Shown here: in pieces, positions 49,727 through 56,561 of the stretch
How positions within the stretch are numbered: the stretch's first letter is position 1
How the letters are laid out: every line of letters starts with the position of its first letter
From: Peptococcaceae bacterium
GTDB taxonomy: Bacteria; Bacillota; Peptococcia; Peptococcales; Peptococcaceae
Reading direction: 5' to 3'
Length of the DNA: 64,000 nucleotides
NCBI GenBank assembly: GCA_900759105.1
Contig: CAAETY010000145.1
Coordinates: 1 to 64,000 of the forward strand
Translations under genes and position numbers: made by a program
Notes under the pieces: model-generated
What the model saw: the letters and a program-made list of their open reading frames with translations, nothing else
Databases searched by the model: none
What the model was told of the DNA's origin: nothing

Positions 49727-50884
49727 TTAAAGAGCGAGTTCGTAAATAGCCAAGCAATCGGCTTCGTTAAGCACCTTAAATTGACCACGACTGCGATATT
49801 TTACCACGCTCTTTGCCATTTCCTTGATGTCTGCATCAGGAATGCCGGCTTCAGTCAAGGTGGTTGCCAACCCTAAGCGATGGCAGAATGCTTCAAAGTC
49901 CTTAATGGCCATTTCGATGGCGCGCTGTTCGTCCTGCACATAGATATGCATAATTTCACGCGCAAATTGCACAAAGCGTGCCGGTTTTTCTTTGGATACA
50001 TAGCGCATCCATGCCGGAGTAGCAATGGCAAGACTGGCACCGTGTGCCATATCATAGAAGGAGCTCATTTCATGCCCAATCCCGTGGGTGCCCCAGTCTT
50101 CAACACGTCCTTGACCGAGGAAGCCGTTTTGCGCAACAGTCGCTGTCAGTGCGAAATCCGCCCAAACATCCACATCATCCGGATGGTCATAGAGATAAAG
50201 CCCTTGTTGCATCGCATTTTCCACCGTTGCAACACAGAAGCGATCCATCAAGGTCACACCGGTGCTGTCACTAAAGAAACGTTCCAAGGTATGACTGATA
50301 ACGTCAATAGTCGCATTGGCGATTTGATTTTTTGGCAAGGAGGTAAATACATCCGGTGCCACAATTGCAAAACGAGGAATGATTAAATTATTGTGGAAGC
50401 TACGCTTGTCGTGGGTATCCATCTTGGTCACAACCGTTACCGGACTGCATTCACTGCCGGCTGCCGGAATGGTGAGCACAACACCCACAGGAAGCGCCTT
50501 ATCGGCAACAACCTTCCCACAATAATAATCCCAAATATCCACATCACTGAGTGCGCCGACCGCAATCCCCTTGCCGCTGTCGATAACACTCCCGCCACCA
50601 ACGGCAAGAATCATATCCACGCCTTCCTTTTTACAAAGTTCAACGCCTTCACGCACGAGTTCGATACGAGGGTTTGGCTTCACGCCGCCGAGTTCCACGA
50701 ATTCCACGCCTGCTGCCTTGAGAGACGCTACCACACGGTCATACACACCGTTTTTCTTGATGCTGCCGCCACCGTAGTGCAAAAGCACCTTCTTGCCAAG
50801 CTTGGCACAGTGTTCGCCGACTTCGTCGTAACGTTCTTTCCCCATAATTAAATTGGTTGGTAAACTAAATGCAAATGGTTCCAT
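49727..50884 (-). CDS. Iron-containing alcohol dehydrogenase (BdhA/YqhD-like)
   Basis: NAD(P)H-dependent reduction of aldehydes to alcohols, such as butanol or methylglyoxal-derived products. Seen: GGGSIKKNGVYD near the N-terminus, the cofactor motif ILAVGGGSVIDSGKGIAVG, VLTIPAAGSECSPVTVVT, and the metal-binding block DVISHTLERFF...GTHGIGHEMSSFYDMAHGASLAI supplying the three histidines. 385 residues. Closest in style to the butanol dehydrogenase branch. AAAGGAG precedes the ATG. Monocistronic with a long palindrome in its leader. Confidence 0.92.
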   Translation of the reverse strand: MEPFAFSLPTNLIMGKERYDEVGEHCAKLGKKVLLHYGGGSIKKNGVYDRVVASLKAAGVEFVELGGVKPNPRIELVREGVELCKKEGVDMILAVGGGSVIDSGKGIAVGALSDVDIWDYYCGKVVADKALPVGVVLTIPAAGSECSPVTVVTKMDTHDKRSFHNNLIIPRFAIVAPDVFTSLPKNQIANATIDVISHTLERFFSDSTGVTLMDRFCVATVENAMQQGLYLYDHPDDVDVWADFALTATVAQNGFLGQGRVEDWGTHGIGHEMSSFYDMAHGASLAIATPAWMRYVSKEKPARFVQFAREIMHIYVQDEQRAIEMAIKDFEAFCHRLGLATTLTEAGIPDADIKEMAKSVVKYRSRGQFKVLNEADCLAIYELAL

Positions 50885-50929
50885 GATAAACTCCTTTCAT
50901 TAACACTCATCTTTTTTGATAATCACGCT

Positions 50930-50947
50930 CCGAAGCCATGGCTTCGG
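50930..50947. promoter_or_regulatory. 18-base perfect palindrome in the leader of the alcohol dehydrogenase gene
   Basis: CCGAAGCC, AT, GGCTTCGG: every base is matched. It lies about 13-30 bases after the predicted transcript start and 46 bases before the ATG, so it could be an operator or an mRNA hairpin. Confidence 0.55.
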
Positions 50948-50965
50948 CTATTCCATCTATTATCC

Positions 50966-50994
50966 AGTATAACTTTTTTGCGACTTGGTTACAA
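50966..50994 (-). promoter_or_regulatory. Promoter of the alcohol dehydrogenase gene
   Basis: On the minus strand TTGTAA, 17 bases, TATACT. Confidence 0.65.
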
Positions 50995-51018
50995 TTCTTT
51001 TCCGGCGGAATTCACGCC

Positions 51019-51047
51019 TTGCATCACCCGCTAAATCTTTCTATACT
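51019..51047 (+). promoter_or_regulatory. Promoter of the ygbA-like gene
   Basis: TTGCAT, 17 bases, TATACT, ending 29 bases before the ATG. Confidence 0.6.
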
Positions 51048-51075
51048 AGAATCACTATACACAAGGAGGATACCC

Positions 51076-51426
51076 ATGACCGATATCGAACAAAAACGTG
51101 CCGAAGAAAAAAACGTCGTCAGCAAGATGATTCATTTATATTGCAAAAAGGTTCATCACACCAAAGAGGGTCTCTGTCCTCAATGTGAAGCCCTCGAACG
51201 CTACACCCACACACGTAGCGACCATTGCCCATTCATGGAAAACAAAACCTTCTGCGCCAATTGCCGTGTCCACTGCTACCGCCCGGATATGCGCGAACAA
51301 ATTCGCACCGTCATGCGCTTCAGTGGTCCACGCATGCTTTTTGTCGAACCAAAAATGACCATTCGCCACATTATCACCACCCGCCAAGAAAAGCAGCGTC
51401 TCAAACGTGAAAACGCTTGCAAATAA
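51076..51426 (+). CDS. ygbA: YgbA-like nitrous oxide-stimulated promoter family protein
   Basis: Small cytoplasmic protein of 116 residues with many Cys and His. Seen: MIHLYCKKVHHTKEGLCPQCEALERYTHTRSDHCPF, presented here as the Cys/His block of residues ~18-55, then FCANCRVHCYRPDMREQIRTVMRFSGPRML. This matches my memory of the YgbA family, which is induced by nitric oxide in enterobacteria and helps recovery from nitrosative stress. The cysteines probably bind a metal. AAGGAGG lies before the ATG at 51076. Monocistronic. Confidence 0.8.
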   Translation: MTDIEQKRAEEKNVVSKMIHLYCKKVHHTKEGLCPQCEALERYTHTRSDHCPFMENKTFCANCRVHCYRPDMREQIRTVMRFSGPRMLFVEPKMTIRHIITTRQEKQRLKRENACK

Positions 51427-51437
51427 TATAAAAACAC

Positions 51438-51475
51438 AACGCCCGCATCGTCCAACCACAGACAATGCGGGCGTT
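51438..51475 (+). terminator. Terminator between ygbA-like gene and the TetR operon
   Basis: AACGCCCGCAT and ATGCGGGCGTT with an inner GTC/GAC set; long GC-rich stem. T-rich bases follow on the plus strand. Confidence 0.75.
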
Positions 51476-51491
51476 ATTCATATATAACCCA

Positions 51492-51911
51492 TTAAATATC
51501 TTCTTGGTATTTATGGTAGCACACGTAGTTAATGCCAAAGTAAATGCCTGCAAAGGTGAGGGCAATGCCCAAGCCGGTGTAGAATACGGCAATAAATACT
51601 TCCGGCATTAATTCCGCATAACGGATGGTCATCCCGCCACTCATCATGAATGCCATAATCAAAAAGGATTTGGCATCGAAGAAGCGCCAGAAAGCTTGGC
51701 GTTCTTTTTCAAAGTGATGAATGCGGTGTGTATGCTTGCTAACGAGCTTTGAAAACATGCGCCAAAAGAGGATAAAGACCACTACTGATTCAATGGCATG
51801 CACAAATGTAACATAGTCGCCATATGAAGTAATGCCGATTCGGGCAATGTTAAATCCGGCTGCAAACCAAACCAAGCATGCTAGTAATAATAATGTTCTT
51901 TTCTTTACCAT
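51492..51911 (-). CDS. Small four-helix membrane protein of unknown function
   Basis: I do not recognise this 139-residue protein. It has four hydrophobic segments (about residues 6-24, 33-52, 83-98 and 105-127), with a His/Arg/Lys-rich cytoplasmic loop HTHRIHHFEKERQAFWRF between the second and third. The ATG has AAAGGAG upstream. It follows the TetR gene by 27 bases, so the TetR protein probably controls it; a stress-responsive membrane or efflux-related role would fit, but this is guesswork. Confidence 0.7.
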   Translation of the reverse strand: MVKKRTLLLLACLVWFAAGFNIARIGITSYGDYVTFVHAIESVVVFILFWRMFSKLVSKHTHRIHHFEKERQAFWRFFDAKSFLIMAFMMSGGMTIRYAELMPEVFIAVFYTGLGIALTFAGIYFGINYVCYHKYQEDI

Positions 51912-51938
51912 GATGGATTCTCCTTTGTCTATTTTTAT

Positions 51939-52496
51939 TTAATAGATACTGTTTCCGATAAAAGCAAGCATCGCTTGCTTGCTGCCTCTCGATTGATGCT
52001 GACTTGCAATGGTCAGTGTCATGATATAGGTCACAAATTCAAGCTTTGACAGTCCGTTGTCAAACACGCCTTCACGAATGTTGGAGTCCTCGTCCAAGGC
52101 ACGCAAGAGATGACGTTCCAACACATCAAAGTATGCATGCATGGCGCCACGGCCTTGGGCACGTTCGCCACTAGCAAATGGAAGGGCATGGCTTTGCAAA
52201 AATCCGGGCATGCGTGCGCCGGTTGTGCCAATCGCATCCAACAGGGCTTCTACCGCAGCAATAAAGCTCGGATAGGATTCTACCGCCGTAAACGGTTCGA
52301 AAACGTCCTCCCAAATATTCACAATCAAGGCACTCAGCATGACCCCTTTGGAAGGGTAATAATTATAGAGGGCGCCCACGGCCACTTGGCAACCACTTGC
52401 CACCGCACGCATGCTGACCGCATCCGGCCCACCTTCTAAAAGCAATCCTTTTCCTACACGCAAGATTTCTTCGCGCGAGGTTGCGTTTTTATTCAT
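51939..52496 (-). CDS. TetR-family transcriptional regulator
   Basis: Repressor with an N-terminal helix-turn-helix (residues ~5-50; REEILRVGKGLLLEGGPDAVSMRAVASGCQVAVGALYNYYPSK spans the motif and its YNYYPSK end), then a helical ligand domain of the TetR_C type. 185 residues from the ATG at 52496, seven bases after GGAGG. A perfect inverted repeat covers its transcription start and ribosome site, so it almost surely represses itself and the membrane protein gene behind it. The inducer is unknown. Confidence 0.88.
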   Translation of the reverse strand: MNKNATSREEILRVGKGLLLEGGPDAVSMRAVASGCQVAVGALYNYYPSKGVMLSALIVNIWEDVFEPFTAVESYPSFIAAVEALLDAIGTTGARMPGFLQSHALPFASGERAQGRGAMHAYFDVLERHLLRALDEDSNIREGVFDNGLSKLEFVTYIMTLTIASQHQSRGSKQAMLAFIGNSIY

Positions 52497-52506
52497 TATC
52501 ATGCCT

Positions 52507-52531
52507 CCAATATGAACAACGTTCATATTGG
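52507..52531. promoter_or_regulatory. TetR operator
   Basis: CCAATATGAAC and GTTCATATTGG, perfect 11-base arms around a three-base centre. It lies directly after the -10 of the TetR promoter and overlaps the ribosome-binding site. Confidence 0.8.
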
Positions 52532-52560
52532 ATAATACACTCTTTCGTGACGTTTTTCAA
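52532..52560 (-). promoter_or_regulatory. Promoter of the TetR gene
   Basis: On the minus strand TTGAAA, 17 bases, TATTAT; the operator abuts the -10. Confidence 0.75.
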
Positions 52561-52587
52561 TAGCCATCTCTTTTCAAATAATAACAA

Positions 52588-52628
52588 AAAGCGTGTTCTC
52601 TCTATATGTGAGAGAACACGCTTTCTTA
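52588..52628 (-). terminator. Terminator of the heme operon
   Basis: AAAGCGTGTTCTCTC and GAGAGAACACGCTTT, a perfect 15-pair stem around seven bases; on the minus strand the Ts follow. The stem begins right at the ahbB stop codon. Confidence 0.88.
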
Positions 52629-53144
52629 TTCTTCAATCATATCTTCCGGTTTTTCAAGGAAGTACTTCATGCCGACCTTTTTGAGCTCGCGCATGCTGCG
52701 CAAGCCTTCAAAGGATACGTCATGGGGCACTTCGCTGCCAATGATTTCAACCAATTCGGCAATTACTTGGTTATATTCTTCGTCGCTACGAGCATGCACC
52801 ATGGTGTAGAAATTATATGGGAATTTTTCACTGCGGTTGCGCTTATAACAATGCGTCACCGCCGGATGTGCACTCACCCGCATGCCAACATCATGAATAC
52901 GATCGTCCGGCACATCCCATACAACCATGACATTCACCTTGTAGCCAACATTTTTGTGGCGTAGGGCGATGGAGATGCGTTTGAGTTGTCCCTTTCGCAT
53001 CAAGCCTTGGATGCCATCCAAAAGTGCTTCCTCGGTCATTCCGAGCGATTCCGCCACAACGCGATAAGGCTCCGGCACCAGCGGTAAATCCTGCTGCAAG
53101 GCGCGCACGATGGCTTTTTCAGTTTCAGTGACCGGATTGGCCAT
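52626..53144 (-). CDS. ahbB: Siroheme decarboxylase subunit AhbB
   Basis: With AhbA removes the C12 and C18 acetate carboxyls of siroheme, the first step of the alternative heme route. Seen: Lrp/AsnC-like winged helix at the N-terminus (TEKAIVRALQQDLPLVPEPYRVVAESLGM...LLDGIQGLMRKGQLKRI, in pieces), then a ferredoxin-like domain with RHKNVGYKVNVMVVWDVPD, HPAVTHCYKR and PYNFYTMVHA. 172 residues. AAGGAGGG precedes the ATG. Overlaps ahbA by 20 bases. No DNA-binding regulator role is expected despite the Lrp fold. Confidence 0.9.
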   Translation of the reverse strand: MANPVTETEKAIVRALQQDLPLVPEPYRVVAESLGMTEEALLDGIQGLMRKGQLKRISIALRHKNVGYKVNVMVVWDVPDDRIHDVGMRVSAHPAVTHCYKRNRSEKFPYNFYTMVHARSDEEYNQVIAELVEIIGSEVPHDVSFEGLRSMRELKKVGMKYFLEKPEDMIEE

Positions 53145-53625
53145 GGTCTAGCCCTCCTTCTTTTTCTACATCAAAGGTGACATCAATTTTGAAGCGCTCA
53201 CTCATTTCGAAGCGCATCATATCCTGCACGTAGCCACATGCTTCGATTTGGTCAAGAATCATATCCAAGGTCGGTTGATTAATGGCAATGATTGTAAACC
53301 AAATACTGTATTCATGGCTGCGTTCATAGTTGTGGGTCACGCCGGGATATTGGTTAATAAATGCCACCGCTTCGTCAAAATCTCCGGCTTTTGGCTTCAC
53401 TGCCACAAGCATGGATTGATAGCCAAGCATGCGAGAATCAAAAAATCCGGACATACGGCGGATGATGTTTTCTTTTTTCATGCGGTCAATGCGATAAATG
53501 ACATCGGATTCGGTCACTTCCCCGCCGATTTCATCGGCCATCGCTTGGTACGGACGGGCCGTAATCGCTATCCCACGTTGAAGAATCATCAATATTTTAC
53601 GGTCAATGGCGTCTAATTCATACAT
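53125..53625 (-). CDS. ahbA: Siroheme decarboxylase subunit AhbA
   Basis: Partner of AhbB. Seen: Lrp-type N-terminal winged helix (LDAIDRKILMILQRGIAI...VIYRIDRMKKENIIRRMSGFFD, in pieces) and an Lrp-like second domain with YQSMLVAVKP, YPGVTHNYERSHEYSIWFTI. The HEY...WFT region is typical for the AhbA/NirD-type subunit. I start at the ATG at 53625, six bases after AGGAGC; the ATG at 53631 abuts that site. Ten bases separate it from the preceding radical SAM gene. Confidence 0.88.
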   Translation of the reverse strand: MYELDAIDRKILMILQRGIAITARPYQAMADEIGGEVTESDVIYRIDRMKKENIIRRMSGFFDSRMLGYQSMLVAVKPKAGDFDEAVAFINQYPGVTHNYERSHEYSIWFTIIAINQPTLDMILDQIEACGYVQDMMRFEMSERFKIDVTFDVEKEGGLDHGQSGH

Positions 53626-53635
53626 TGTCATGCTC

Positions 53636-54625
53636 CTATTCCTTGTTGCGAATACACAATGGGTCGGCGCTCATATAGTCACCCTTGTGGTAATAGGCCG
53701 CACGGGCACGGCAACCGCCACACTTGCTATCGTATTGACAGGTACCGCATTCACCACCGTATTGCATGGTACGCAAAGTTTGGAAGGTTTCATTTTCCGC
53801 CCAAATGGTATCAAACGGCAAATCTCGCACATTTCCGATTTCCATCTTCATATACGCACATGGTTGCACATCGCCCTTTGGGCTGATGATGCAATAGCTA
53901 ATACCGGCCAAGCAGCCTTTGGAGAAACGATGCTTATAGCCCACCTTGTCTGACACACGAATAAACTGTGGCGCACAGGTTGGTTTTACTTCAATTGGCA
54001 CATCCTTGGCCTTGGTCATGATACGTGTGAGCACCTCTTCATAGGCTTTGCGATCTAGTGCCATATCAACGATGTCTTCACCGCGTCCGGTTGGCACAAG
54101 GAAGAAAATATGATGGGCACGGGCACCGATTTCCACGGCAAAATCCATCATATCGGTGATTTCGCCTTCGTTCCAATCCATCACGGTTGTGTGGATTTGA
54201 AAGCCTAATCCGGCTTCACGACAGTTTTTCATGCCTTGTACCGCCGCTTCCCAAGCGCCCTCTTTGCCACGCAACGCATCATGCTTTTGTGGGTCCAAGC
54301 TGTCCAAGCTAATCCCTGCTGCCATCAGTCCTGCTTCCTTTAAGCGAAGCGCCACCTCCGGCGTAATCAAAGTGCCATTAGAGCCTAATACAGGACGCAA
54401 TCCCACTTCACGGGCATGGGCAATCAGCTCATAAATATCCGGACGGGTCAAGGGTTCACCGCCGGAAAAAATCATAATATGGAAACCCGCCTTGGCAATT
54501 TCATCAATGAGCTTTTTGCCTTCTGCGGTAGAAAGCTCTCCTTCGGCTTGCTTGCCTGATTCACGATAGCAATGCTTGCAATAAAGGTTGCAGGCATTGG
54601 TGGTGTTCCAGCTCATAATATTCAT
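53636..54625 (-). CDS. Radical SAM heme biosynthesis protein, AhbD/NirJ2-like
   Basis: Radical SAM enzyme of the alternative heme route. Seen: 4Fe-4S motif C-x3-C-x2-C in NACNLYCKHCYRES at the very N-terminus, FSGGEPLTRPDI, SLDSLDPQKHDALRG, and C-terminal SPASM-type cysteines (CLAGISYC, CGTCQYDSKCGGC). By position it should be the last-step enzyme that decarboxylates the propionates of Fe-coproporphyrin III (AhbD), but the sequence also resembles the NirJ2 proteins of Clostridia, whose exact step is debated. The ATG overlaps the ahbC stop (ATGA). Confidence 0.8.
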   Translation of the reverse strand: MNIMSWNTTNACNLYCKHCYRESGKQAEGELSTAEGKKLIDEIAKAGFHIMIFSGGEPLTRPDIYELIAHAREVGLRPVLGSNGTLITPEVALRLKEAGLMAAGISLDSLDPQKHDALRGKEGAWEAAVQGMKNCREAGLGFQIHTTVMDWNEGEITDMMDFAVEIGARAHHIFFLVPTGRGEDIVDMALDRKAYEEVLTRIMTKAKDVPIEVKPTCAPQFIRVSDKVGYKHRFSKGCLAGISYCIISPKGDVQPCAYMKMEIGNVRDLPFDTIWAENETFQTLRTMQYGGECGTCQYDSKCGGCRARAAYYHKGDYMSADPLCIRNKE

Positions 54626-55815
54626 TGGTCTTCCTCCGGTGCCGGAATGGCACGTTCTTCGTCAGTCAAGTAGCATGCCGGATCAAAGCCCCAGAAATCT
54701 CCGGTCACCGCTTCGCCGCGAGCACGGAAATTACCGTTGCAAATATGAAGCCAGCTGCAGGCACGGCATTTTTCATCGAGCAATGCCTTGCGGTCCTTGA
54801 GTCCTGCCAAAAGTGGAATAGAGGTATCACACCAAATATCGCCAAACTTGCGCTCACGCACGTTGCCCAAGGTGTGATGCTGTGTAAATTGATCCGGATG
54901 AACATTGCCTTCGTTGTCAATGTTGGAGAACGCAATCCCGGAACGGTTGCCGCCATTAATGCGAAGCAAGCGATAGATATACTTGGCACGTTCCGGATCC
55001 TTTTCACGGAATTTCAAATACATATAAGGGCCGTCAGCGTGGTTGTCCACGAGCAGTACCTCTTTTTTGACACCGCGCTTATCAAAATCAAGCACACGAT
55101 CAATAATGAGGTCTACAACGGCACGTGTTTCCTCCGCGGAAAGGTCGTCATGCATGATGGCCTCTCCGCGTCCGGAATACACCAAATGATAAAAACAAAT
55201 ACGGTCAATGCCTTCCTCTTCGAGCAAATCGAGAACATCAGATACATAGTTCATATTTGCCTTATTGATGGTAAAACGGAGTCCGACACGCTGACCCACG
55301 GCACGGCAATTGCGAATGCCTTCAAGGGCGCGGTCATAGGCCCCTTCTACACCACGAAAATCATCATTTACTTCGCGCACCCCGTCAATGGAGATGCCGA
55401 CATACCCAATACCGTGGTCTTTGATTTTTTGCGCCACCTCCGGCGTTATCAATGTCCCATTGGTAGACAAGGTTGCACGAATCCCTTTTTCTCGTGCATG
55501 AGCTGCCAAAGTAAAGAAGTCCTTGCGAATGAGCGGTTCACCGCCGGAAAACAATATCGTTGGCACATTAAAATCTGCCAAATCGTCAATCAAAGCCAAG
55601 GCTTCATCTGTAGACAATTCATTATCATAGGTCTTTGCTTCGGAGCTAGAGTAACAATGGCGGCACTTGAGGTTACAGGTACGTGTATAATTCCAACTCA
55701 CTACGGGTCCGCGTCCTTCGGAAACGCCGTTTTTAGCGTTCTTGCTTGCCGGTGTGTAGCGCAAATCGTCCCCATAGTAAGTGTCGCCTGTAAGAAGCTT
55801 GGTTAAACTTAACAT
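54622..55815 (-). CDS. ahbC: Radical SAM protein AhbC/NirJ1 (12,18-didecarboxysiroheme deacetylase)
   Basis: Removes the C2 and C7 acetate side chains of didecarboxysiroheme, giving Fe-coproporphyrin III. Seen: the family opening MLSLTKLLTGDTYYGDDLRY, C-x3-C-x2-C in RTCNLKCRHCYSS, FSGGEPLIRKDF, DNHADGPYMYLKF, and C-terminal SPASM-like cysteines (CRACSWLHICNGNFRARGE). 398 residues from the ATG at 55815, nine bases after AAGGGA; an upstream TTG lies on that site. Second gene of the heme operon. Confidence 0.88.
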   Translation of the reverse strand: MLSLTKLLTGDTYYGDDLRYTPASKNAKNGVSEGRGPVVSWNYTRTCNLKCRHCYSSSEAKTYDNELSTDEALALIDDLADFNVPTILFSGGEPLIRKDFFTLAAHAREKGIRATLSTNGTLITPEVAQKIKDHGIGYVGISIDGVREVNDDFRGVEGAYDRALEGIRNCRAVGQRVGLRFTINKANMNYVSDVLDLLEEEGIDRICFYHLVYSGRGEAIMHDDLSAEETRAVVDLIIDRVLDFDKRGVKKEVLLVDNHADGPYMYLKFREKDPERAKYIYRLLRINGGNRSGIAFSNIDNEGNVHPDQFTQHHTLGNVRERKFGDIWCDTSIPLLAGLKDRKALLDEKCRACSWLHICNGNFRARGEAVTGDFWGFDPACYLTDEERAIPAPEEDQ

Positions 55816-55871
55816 GGTGTAGGTTCCCTTCAATTAAAACATAAAAAACAAGAATCAAATAAAAAATTTCA

Positions 55872-56453
55872 TTAGCCGAGCAGTTTCTTCATAGCATTTT
55901 GGAGACCGGCGATATGCTTATCGATGTCGTTGATATTCACTTGGTCAAATTCGCTGTCGGTTGCACTTACGATGGCTTCGAGGAATGCATTGGCATTGGC
56001 CAAGGTAATCTTGAGGTCGCTCCACTTGTCTTGGTCGTACTTTTCTTCTTTAAGCGCAGCGCAGCCGTCAATCATTTGTTGCAGGAAGTTGAGCTTGTTA
56101 AGGAAGCTTTGGTAATCACAATGACCAACAAGCACATCGCCCAACGGTACGTTCATGATGCTGTCGTCCGCATAAATTGGATAACCGAACACGATATCAT
56201 TTTGATGGAACTTATCGAGCAATGCAGTAGCTTCTTCTTGAGAGGTATCCGCTGCATTAAAGATAACTGCCGGGTCGATTGGCAAGGTTGGGTCGTGATG
56301 TGGGTTTTCGGTCAAATCGCCGGCAAAAAGCGCACCGATGGTTTGGCCGGCTACTTCCTTTTCCACATACATGTGTTCAATTTTTTCTTCCTCAATAATC
56401 TTGCGCAGGCGTACGGCAGTTTCGTCATCAGGAATTTGATAGAAAATAATCAT
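55872..56453 (-). CDS. Uncharacterised protein heading the heme operon
   Basis: I do not recognise this 193-residue soluble protein. The first ~50 residues (MIIFYQIPDDETAVRLRKIIEEEKI..) look like a small alpha/beta domain of a thioredoxin-like kind; a middle region is rich in Asp and Pro (HHDPTLPIDPAV), and the last ~65 residues are helical. It has two cysteines, far apart. No transmembrane or signal segment. It lies 56 bases upstream of ahbC, under the same promoter, so a role in siroheme or heme handling (chaperone, sensor or trafficking) is likely but unproven. Confidence 0.6.
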   Translation of the reverse strand: MIIFYQIPDDETAVRLRKIIEEEKIEHMYVEKEVAGQTIGALFAGDLTENPHHDPTLPIDPAVIFNAADTSQEEATALLDKFHQNDIVFGYPIYADDSIMNVPLGDVLVGHCDYQSFLNKLNFLQQMIDGCAALKEEKYDQDKWSDLKITLANANAFLEAIVSATDSEFDQVNINDIDKHIAGLQNAMKKLLG

Positions 56454-56476
56454 GTTATAAATAAACCCCTTTACTT

Positions 56477-56490
56477 TTAGTAGTTACTAA
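56477..56490. promoter_or_regulatory. Palindrome at the heme-operon transcript start
   Basis: TTAGTA and TACTAA around two bases, perfect. It begins six bases after the -10 element on the minus strand, the right place for a repressor to block initiation. Confidence 0.5.
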
Positions 56491-56495
56491 TAAAC

Positions 56496-56525
56496 AGTGT
56501 AATATGAAACAACGGGCGCGGTCAA
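56496..56525 (-). promoter_or_regulatory. Promoter of the heme operon
   Basis: On the minus strand TTGACC, 18 bases, TACACT, 43 bases before the ATG at 56453. It overlaps the htrA terminator stem. Confidence 0.5.
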
Positions 56526-56552
56526 TGATGGATTGACTGTGCCCGTATTGTT
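56511..56552 (-). terminator. Probable htrA terminator
   Basis: Imperfect hairpin: ACGGGC and GCCCGT outside, GGTCAA and TTGAC inside. It starts 10 bases after the htrA stop; only a short T-rich stretch follows, so efficiency is doubtful. Confidence 0.5.
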
Positions 56553-56561
56553 GAACGTTGT

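Noticed and set aside
54625..55806. Open frame of 393 codons opposite ahbC
   Set aside because: Covers exactly the ahbC gene on the other strand and has no motif of its own.
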